Shown here piece after piece: positions 32,928 through 39,942 of a stretch of DNA of 39,942 bases. Each line of letters begins with the position of its first letter. The first letter of the stretch is position 1. Origin of the DNA: Lingula anatina (taxonomy: Eukaryota > Brachiopoda > Lingulata > Lingulida > Lingulidae); the NCBI RefSeq assembly GCF_001039355.2, contig NW_019773650.1, positions 21,948 to 61,889 of the forward strand, read 5' to 3'. The notes beneath the pieces were generated by a model, which was not told the origin of the DNA, did not search any database, and worked only from the letters and a program-made list of their open reading frames with translations. The translations under genes and the position numbers were made by a program.

Positions 32928-33173
32928 ACTAGATATCATTACCTCCGCCAAGGAGGTTATGTTTTCACCCCTGTTTTTCTGTTTGTTTGTTTGTCATCAA
33001 CATAACTCAAAAAGTTATGGACCGATATTGATGAAATTTTCAGGAACTGTCAGAAGTGGGCCAAGGAAGAGATGATTAGTTTTTGATCCGGATCAGTAAT
33101 CAATCAATAATCAATAATAATAAAAAAATCGCTGCCTTGGCGGAGGTCTGCGCTCTCGGAGTGCTTTTCTAGT
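32928..33173. mobile_element. MITE with ACCTCCGCCAAGG termini
   Basis: The ends ACTAGATATCATTACCTCCG and the inverse of CGGAGTGCTTTTCTAGT enclose CCAAGGAGGTTATGTTTTCA, AACTCAAAAAGTTATGGACC and CTTGGCGGAGGTCTGCGCTC. From memory this is a non-autonomous DNA element shared by fish, lancelet and molluscs. It is 246 bp and non-coding. Confidence 0.8.
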
Positions 33174-33976
33174 TACTCTTGCGCTACTCAACAACAGTTT
33201 CAACAGACTCACTTTATGCGCTCTCGCTGTTAGGCTATCAGTTACCAACTCGACAAGAGTCGTGTCATCTGCGAATTTCATGCCATAACCTTAATGTTAA
33301 ATCTTTAACGTGCGTGAGTAATGAACGACAGCATGTTTCAACCTTTTGTGCTAATAAGCATCACCTCATTTATTTGGAATAAAGATCTGTCTTAGAAATA
33401 TATAGACGTAGCACAAAAACCAGTTGGTACGTGTACGTATAAAGAGTGGATAAAAATCGCATTCTGTCTTCTCTAACACAATCCTACGTAGTTGTCACTC
33501 ATTCCTTCATTCTACAAATGAAATCAGATTGCTAAATCTGATCGCTTGATATCAAGTATTATAACTGATAAAATGTGGTTGTTTTATCCATTGTGATTGT
33601 AGTAAACCCGTGTCACCTTCCTGGGATGGAGATCCGTGATTGTACCTTATCATACAGACGTAATGAAACTCAGATTATGTACATCTTTGGGGATGAGCGA
33701 AATGAAATCGATCGTGCGAGGATCACATATTTAGTCTCATAAAGAAAAAAATGACAGACTTTTCGTAGCATTAATAAATCTATAATGCTTTGGTGTTATT
33801 TATTATTTTATGTAGACAAAGCAAACTGTTAATACAGAACTTTAAAAAACCTGAGTGTTTCTTATCTAAACATTGAAGAAAACAATTTCGAAAATAAAAG
33901 AAACAGTATATTATTTATTTATTTATCTATTTGTTTCATTTATTTATTCATTCATTTACTTGTTTACTTCTTTAGC

Positions 33977-34002
33977 GTGTGTGTACTCATGTGTGTGTGC
34001 GT

Positions 34003-34033
<31 letters not shown>

Positions 34034-34110
34034 GTTGGGCAACAAACGGCTTTCGAGGAAATCTCCCTCTCTAGCAATGCATTATCAATGCTGACAGGTA
34101 TGATTATTTG
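33977..34110. repeat. (GT)n/(GA)n repeat, second copy
   Basis: GTGTGTGCG(TGA), then GA units (34002-34029), TCGGGTTGGG, and CTCCCTCTCTAGCAATG ... GCTGACAGGTATG. This parallels 25084-25240. Confidence 0.75.
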
Positions 34111-34559
34111 TTATCATAAAACAAACGGTTTCCCATGGGCTGATATTCCAGATTCTTTATAAGAATGAGGTTGCATTTGCCATGTAATGTACGAATATAT
34201 ACGTCTGTGCATCGTCCTTGCGGAGGTAGGTGCGGAGGTAGGTGGGGCCGTGCGAAATTGATTCATGGCTGCTGTAGACTCTACAATTTGTTAAGCCGAT
34301 CAACAGAAACTTTTGACAAAAGTTTAAAATAGATCGTATGCCCGTAGGCCTTGACAATATCGGAGATGACACTGAACAGTTCCCGTATGAGCACTGTTTG
34401 GTGGACCTGCAGTAATTGTGATAATGGTTGATGCTGTTGGTGGTCTCTTTCTCTCCACCTTTAGGAGCATTAATAATAGTGAAGTTCTTTATTTTTAATC
34501 TGAAAGTAATTCGCTTGTAGGAGTTTGCAGCTGCATGTGTCCTTATTCATAGGCAGACA

Positions 34560-35040
34560 AAGAGGGTAACTAAAAGGTGTAAAAGGCACGCTATTGCTAA
34601 AACGACATCGTATAAATCTTCAGGGAAGTCACACGGAGGTATCCTAGGTTCATTTGGAGGTATCCTAGGAATTTGTTCATTTTCTGTTCTGTCAATTAAG
34701 TTGTATACCAGTCGGGCGCATTCTCCCATAAATCGGCCTTTTACAAAGCTGTGTATCGCTTATCAGATTTTTCCCAAAAAATGTTCCATACGGTTTGCAA
34801 CACAGGCTGAGGCAATTTTATAGTCACCTTTTAGCAGTGGAATTGGTCTCCAGTTATTTAAATCGTTTTTATCTTTTCCCGCCCTTGGGAGACAAGTTAT
34901 GCGGCCTTTCATCTGGCTTATTGACATTGTCTAATGAACGAGACGTTGAATGAGCGTACAATGAATTTTGTCAAGTCAGACCAGAAGAGTTTATGGAATT
35001 CTACTGTGTATCTGTCGATACCAGGCGATTCTTCGTGTTC
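34560..35040 (-). pseudogene. L1-like LINE reverse transcriptase remnant
   Basis: Minus-strand pieces in order: SPGIDRYTVEFHKLFWSDL (35025 downward), then GRITCLPRAGKDKNDLNNWR with PIPLL, DYKIASACVANRM, two in-frame stops, then SFVKGRFMGECARLVYNLI. These are fingers/palm motifs RT 0-2 of the L1 clade. A frame break lies near 34915. The sequence then diverges into a short duplication (GGAGGTATCCTAGG twice) before the catalytic FADD motif would appear. It is truncated at both ends and inactive. Confidence 0.8.
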
Positions 35041-35157
35041 TTTAAAGCATTATGACATTCTTATATAGTAATTTCTTTCTCCATATAGTCGCGTTCTTTG
35101 TCCGTTAATTCATCAATATGGGTATTGTCATTTCTCATGAATATCTGCCTGTGGCCT

Positions 35158-36310
35158 TCAGTGAGACAAATGATAAGGAATATGGTATATTTGAATAAGT
35201 GCGTAATAAGAGCTCTTTGGTTATTGCGCCTTGGTTTTTAGAGGAAATACAACGCCAGATGTTAGTGGACTCAGTTGACCTAGTGCTGGCTGGCAAATAT
35301 CGGAAAATATCGACAACTTATTACTGGTACTAAAATTATTTTAGCATTGTTTATTGTTGTAACAAAGACAACTAATACGCATAAATATATCGTGACAACA
35401 TTTTTTATGTTTTGTTTTGTTTTGTTTTTGTATCTCTATTGGTTGAACGTTTTTGTTAACTTTTTATAGTATTGAACAGCGAAAAAAGATAAAGTATATG
35501 TAAAGAATCGCGCCTAAGTCCACTTTTCATCTCTTCAAGAAAAATGTCTCGCGCGCGGGCCAAGTGTTTCTGTAGCCAAATTACTAGAATAACATAAGTA
35601 AATTTATTTGCGGAGAAAAGAACGATGCGCACAAATTTCATTTTTTTTATGCTGAAGTTCAAGCACAACAAGATCAGTTCTCAATATTCTATTGCTAACA
35701 CGGTATGAGTACGTTCGGTTATAGCTGATAGATAGATAGATAGATAGATAGATAGAAAATGATCACGTTTTACATCACGAGTTGGAACACCAAGTCACTT
35801 ATTACCGGCTTTAGTTGATGTATTGTATGTCAACTCATTTATCGTAATTTTGCTCTTTAATTTCATCTGGTTTGGAGACACAGATTATAAGGAATATAAT
35901 ACATTTAAATCAGTGAGCAAAAATTACCTCTGCAGACATCGCACCTAGGTTTTAGCGGAAAACCAACGCCTCCGAATCTGCTGACCTGTGGCTGGCTGTC
36001 AATCACCAGCAACTCTCAGCCAATCAGTGCACGATATTTTAACAGCCCAAGTTTTACCAATAGCCCATTTCTACAGGAGTAAAACTCCTTTAGCAAATCA
36101 TGATTGTCTTCATTATTTTTAATTACTTTCACTGATTTAGGTGTGTCTAAGCCAAAGGACTCTCGGCTTTGTCGTGTATTTCATGTTTTGGAGACACAGG
36201 TGATAAGAAATATATTTTAATTAGTGAGTAATACTAGCTCTTCGGTTATTTTACCTTGGTTTTATAGGAAAAACAACGCCAGACGTCTACATGTAGGAAT
36301 TGAAGTCAGT
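35158..36310. repeat. three copies of a dispersed GGAGACACAGxTGATAAG repeat
   Basis: Copies at about 35158-35310, 35871-36060 and 36188-36310 share GATAAGGAATAT, AGTGAGTAATA, CTCTTCGGTTATT and CCTTGGTTTT(A)AG..GAAAAACAACGCC. All are on the same strand with 15-25 percent divergence. No coding or clear termini are seen. Confidence 0.7.
35726..35755. repeat. (GATA)n microsatellite
   Basis: About seven GATA units in a row. Confidence 0.95.
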
Positions 36311-36562
36311 GGTCCCTTAACATTAGTAGGGGTTAGGGTTAGTCAATAGTATGTCACCTGTACAAAATAATGGGGAACGGACTACGGTTCCTGGCGGACT
36401 ACCATTCCTGTCACAGTTTTCAAGAGAAGCCTGTTATGCCAAAATGCCCCCATTGCACAATTTGAAGTGGTCAGCCATCAAAATTAGCTATCAGTTTAAT
36501 CCAGCGTCGTGAACATGTGCTCTTCTGGAAAAGTAGCTCAAGCCGAATAACTTAATGGTGTA

Positions 36563-36779
36563 AGGCTCTATTCCCATAGATTTTAGATCGATCTATCCCC
36601 GCGGGAAGTCTCACTAGATTACTTTCAGATAATCCGACTTAAATGTCCGTCCCGCCTACTACAAGCTGTAAGGGGGTAATTAACTTTCGTGTCCGCCCGG
36701 CTGACAGCTATTTAGCGTGAACCCCCAGGGAGTTAGGTCGATCTAAAGTAGGTCGATCTAATCTATGGAAATGGGGTGT
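36563..36779 (+). mobile_element. TA-target MITE, copy 3
   Basis: Same orientation as the copy at 8240 and closely matching it (GGCTCTATTCCCATAGAT ... ATGGAAATGGGGTGT), flanked by TA at 36561-36562 and 36780-36781. Confidence 0.92.
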
Positions 36780-37310
36780 TAGTTGTTTTCATTGGTTGGC
36801 TGGAGTCAACTTTTGACTTAAAAAATGATTTTGACATTTTTAAGCACATAAAAAAACGCCGTTGATGACATTGCGCGTGAGTGCGGAAATTTTACATCTT
36901 TACCTCTTAAGTACATCTAAAAATGTAAAGGCCCGAACAAAGTCCGTATAAACCAGAGACTCCCCACAAATAAAATAAATAAATAAATGTATATCTACAG
37001 CTATTTATAATTAGCAAATTAGAGTTTGCATATACCAACTATAATAAGCAATCTGCCAGACAGAAAACAAGTGTATAGGCAAGCACGACGTTTTCCTCTT
37101 TCCTGCAAAATATTCAGTTAATCTTCTTTAAGGCGATAATGCCGCACTTGGAAAACCTGTCGAACAAGAGCAGGGTCGAGTGCTGAACAAAATCTTAATA
37201 ACATATTACTTGACAATGCTGTTACACTCTTTCTGAGAATAGCTTAGTGACTTTTGCGTCTCCACAGAAAATTAATTTGCGANAAATTTTTACTGGAAAC
37301 TGAAGCATGT

Positions 37311-37442
37311 CCATTATCAGCCGTCAATGAAAAGTTTCCATCTTGAAATTTAACAATATTTTGAACTGGTTTTAAACAAGTGTCAGCTAGAACTTACAAC
37401 CAGTCCATTATCAGCTGTGACTTGAAAGTTTCCATCCTGTAC
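37311..37442 (-). repeat. duplicated C-terminal coding module
   Basis: Two minus-strand segments 94 bp apart encode VQDGNFQVTADNG (37442-37404) and FQDGNFSLTADNG (37350-37311). The offset is not a multiple of three, so the second copy is out of frame with the first unless spliced. A GTAAGT donor at 37397 lies just after the first copy. Confidence 0.7.
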
Positions 37443-38486
37443 TCTGTGACCAGTCTCTGCATGAATCTCGCAGAAATCGGAGGTCTCTCTTTTCTCAACC
37501 ACATCCCCAGTGTTGACTTGTTTCACTGCGGATGTCATCTCAGCTGTAGATTTAATAAATGACTTTGGAAAATTTTTATCTAGTTTTGCATCACCATTAT
37601 TCTGGCCTACCACGGTATTAACTGCATTTGCTTGAATATCAGGTAAACTTGAAATATTGGACTGTTTATTTTGTACTTTGCGAGCATGTATTCGTTCATG
37701 CCTTCCACAGTCACTATTCGAAGCAAATTTCCGTCCACAATACTTACAGGTATATGGCTTTTCTCCAGTATGAATTCTTTCATGTTTCACCAAAGTGCTA
37801 CTCTGTGTAAATCCTTGGCCACAATAATGACACTGAAATGGTCTTTCATTAGTGTGAATCCTTTCATGTCTTTCCAAAGTTTTCTTCTGTGTGAAAATCA
37901 TTTTACAAAAATGACAGTCAAAAAGTTTTTCCCCAGTGTGGATTCTTTCATGCAGCACCAGATCCCATCTCTGAATGAACCCACTCCCACAGAACTGACA
38001 AATAAACGGCCTGCTTGTGAAGTCTTTCATGTCTGACGCAAGCAGCTTTCTGGGTAAATGCCTTTTTACAGACTCGACACAGGAAGGGTCTTTCCCCAGT
38101 GTGTACTCTTTTATGCTTGATATTATCACTTTTCCTTGAAAATACCTTGGTACAATATTTGCACTTGTGTAAAGTTTTACCCTTGGGTGAATTTGGTTGT
38201 TTGGCTATTACACTGAGACAACTCAAATCTGAGGCACTGGAATTACTTTTGTTTTCTTTTTTGAAATTATCTGCATCTATACTTTTGGAATCACCATCTT
38301 CAGGGGCCTCATTATCGTCATACGTGGATGTTGTTTCACTCTTTTGTTTGTTATAATGAGGGGATATTTCATCTTGTATCTGGTTATTGTGTGGAAACTG
38401 TTCATAACCAATGAATCATAACCGATGAATCATAACTAAGTGTACATTCCTTTGTCATTACTCTAGTCATGAGGAGATTAACAATT
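37398..38486 (-). CDS. C2H2 zinc-finger protein, main exon (frame-broken)
   Basis: Six C2H2 fingers occur in tandem. Fingers 1 and 2 (starting CKYCTKVF and CRVCKKAF) are in the frame above 38030; fingers 3-6 (CQFCGSGF, CHFCKMIF, CHYCGQGF, CKYCGRKF) are in the next frame below it. TGE(R/K)PF-type linkers are present except between fingers 2 and 3, where about 5 nt are missing near 38014-38019, which explains the break. The helix position normally filled by leucine is N, C, L, L, L, C, so fingers 1, 2 and 6 are atypical. An acidic, asparagine/serine-rich stretch precedes the fingers. The acceptor is TATTCCAG at 38487; the frame from it is stopped in a 14-bp tandem duplication (38406-38433). The tail ends VTADNGLV at a GTAAGT donor or at a stop at 37383. 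This is probably a DNA-binding transcription factor or a decayed member of an expanded family. Confidence 0.75.
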
Positions 38487-39034
38487 CTGGAATAGAAAAA
38501 TTAGATTAAAAAATATCAGTCATGCACAGTAAAGATATTATTAATTAAAATATTTACAAAAATCTAAAATTCAAGAAATTTGCATTAATTTAGCATTCAG
38601 TACATGACAAAATGACTCGGATATGTTTATTTTTCAGCTAAGGTATAGAATTGTTACTATTCACTTAGACAAACCAATGGATTTTAAACAATTAATCAAC
38701 TGTCTGGTAAATATGCAAAATCATGCTGTGCAGATCAGCATCAAAATCATGAAATAGTAATATTATTATGATGACAATCATGCATAAATATAATAGATAA
38801 ATGAATACAGTGCTCTGGTAGACAGAAATTACATTCTTTTCTTTAAAACTTATTTACGGCTGCTTACTTCATCAAAAGAAAATTATTCTGAATTGCCGTA
38901 TTACTGTATTTACAACTAGTACATGTTCATGTAGATCTATACATCCAAGATTGCTTCTTCATTTCCCTTTTTTCTTTACAAATGAGATAAAAGCGGAGTA
39001 AGAAGAGATAGATTATAATAAAATACCAATTTAC

Positions 39035-39086
39035 CTATTTAGTTTATCAGGTTTTGGTGCAGACATGATGTCGATAGCCCTCTTTT
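39035..39086 (-). CDS. candidate first coding exon of the zinc-finger gene
   Basis: An acceptor (TATATTCCAG) and donor (AATAG before GTAAAT) bound 52 nt. An ATG at 39066 opens MSAPKPDKLNR, which joins in phase to the start of the main exon (IVNLLMTRV). The frame before the ATG is also open, so it could be an internal exon. Confidence 0.4.
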
Positions 39087-39835
39087 CTGGAATATAAAAA
39101 ATATGACAAAACAGGAAACTTTTCTAATATTGCTGCAGTACTTTATCTACTTCTTCAGTCTACTTCTAGGATGAGGGTTTAAACTAGACACACAAAGACA
39201 AGAAAACACCAAAACTTTCTCCGTCCATTATAAGCACCGAACCAAATGCTGAACAAGCTTTAACGATTCTGTGTACCTTTAATAATAACAGTGACAATGC
39301 AATATGTTTTACCCCTCAAGTTATTGTTATTAAATACTGTAGAGTTTGCATGCATTTGTCGAGATGATGACGTAACAAGATGATGTAACTAGATGATGGA
39401 ACCTTTATTCACTGATAGGTAGTACCAGAATACCGAAGTATTTTAATACCAAATTACCGTGAATCTGAAATAATAAAATAATTAAACAAAAATCAAAGAA
39501 AAATAAAATGTCTAACCAATATTCCGACCTTGTTACATCGTCTTAAACTAACACGTCTTGACTGTACTCAGACTGACTGGGGAATATTATATGTGACAAT
39601 TTGTACACAGCCTACACTTACTAGTGGCTCAAAGTAAACAATAACACTCAACTTGTAACATGACACTGCTCAGTTAATTAAATTGAATCATTTAATGCAC
39701 CATGAATGTAGTGACATAAAAAATATATCAAAATATAAGGACTTAATTCTAATATAATATTTGTAACATAAAAGATGGAATATTAATAACATGTCTCTAA
39801 TTTAAATAAACCAGTAAATACAGTTTAACACTCAC

Positions 39836-39882
39836 AACTTTGGCCCCTTTTGCCCTTGTGCACGCAATCTCTCTAAGTTGTC
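39836..39882 (-). CDS. candidate small exon at the window edge
   Basis: An acceptor (CTATTCTATAG) and donor (AAGTT before GTGAGT) bound 47 nt read as DNLERLRAQGQKGPKL. It is GC-rich in an AT-rich setting. It may be an upstream exon of the zinc-finger gene or of a separate gene running off the window. Confidence 0.3.
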
Positions 39883-39942
39883 CTATAGAATAGATATGTC
39901 CTTTAGCAAACATACATTTAATTCTACTTACAACTAGAGGAT

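Noticed and set aside
36326-36340. GGGGTTAGGGTTAG, a telomere-like motif
   Set aside because: Two units only; chance or trivial interstitial repeat.

Overview
The window is AT-rich, intron-rich, repeat-rich nuclear DNA from an animal. It has no operons, no Shine-Dalgarno sites and no dense packing of ORFs. Instead there are short coding islands bounded by GT/AG splice sites, separated by kilobases of AT-rich sequence, microsatellites, tandem arrays, MITEs, tRNA-derived SINE heads, LINE scraps and Ty3/gypsy or Ginger-type integrase remains. The transposon repertoire points to a marine invertebrate such as a mollusc, another lophotrochozoan, an echinoderm/hemichordate or a lancelet: two MITE families that I recall from many marine animal genomes, CAACGTTG-rich repeats and KRBA2/Ginger-like integrases. 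The sequence does not settle the phylum.

Layout. 0.6-1.4 kb: two minus-strand exons of an OB-fold protein. 2.5-3.9 kb: broken minus-strand exons of a spliced integrase. 4.1-4.2 kb: a perfect 33-bp hairpin. 4.5-6.1 kb: minus-strand exons of a BEN-like protein with a TATA promoter, then a second unrecognised two-exon gene. 6.2-6.5 kb: a LINE fragment. 6.9-9.4 kb: two GC-richer tandem arrays, the larger one interrupted by a MITE with a clean TA target duplication. 10.0-12.0 kb: a decayed gypsy-type integrase followed by a zinc-finger ORF, bracketed by about 85-bp direct repeats, plus an orphan exon. 13.0-16.2 kb: MITEs and a cluster of foldback repeats. 16.8-17.6 kb: two plus-strand exons with matching phase. 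17.8-18.2 kb: a duplication with an N exactly at its junction. 19.9-20.3 kb: three tRNA-like SINE heads. 20.7-21.1 kb: a 91/95-bp array. 23.1-23.2 kb: an orphan C-terminal exon on the minus strand. 25-26.1 kb: microsatellite and palindromic tandem repeats. 26.6 kb: an orphan plus-strand ORF. 28.2-28.65 kb: AT-rich palindromic repeat. 29.4-31.3 kb: a MITE and the last exons of a HEATR3-like gene. 32.9-33.2 kb: a widespread MITE. 34.5-35.0 kb: an L1-like reverse transcriptase remnant on the minus strand. 35.2-36.8 kb: three copies of a dispersed repeat and a third MITE copy. 37.3-39.9 kb: a six-finger C2H2 zinc-finger gene on the minus strand with two apparent frame breaks.

No prokaryotic-style system or coordinated pathway is visible. 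The host genes that can be named by family are the HEATR3-like tail (ribosomal protein L5/5S RNP import in known family members), the C2H2 protein, the BEN-like exon and the OB-fold exons. Most of the rest is mobile DNA. The most unusual items are the integrase-plus-spliced-zinc-finger arrangement, the palindromic satellite carrying a datable MITE insertion, the perfect hairpin, and the frame-broken zinc-finger gene.

Gene-free stretches of over 300 bases not listed below (192-600, 1650-1950, 3110-3600, 3950-4140, 5230-5540, 9380-10000, 12030-13050, 13420-14040, 16160-16790, 17600-17840, 18210-19860, 20250-20700, 21150-23080, 23225-25080, 26740-28230, 28655-29370, 31260-32920, 33180-33970, 36790-37300, 38490-39030, 39090-39830) are AT-rich intergenic or intronic DNA in which I see only short low-complexity runs and no supportable gene.
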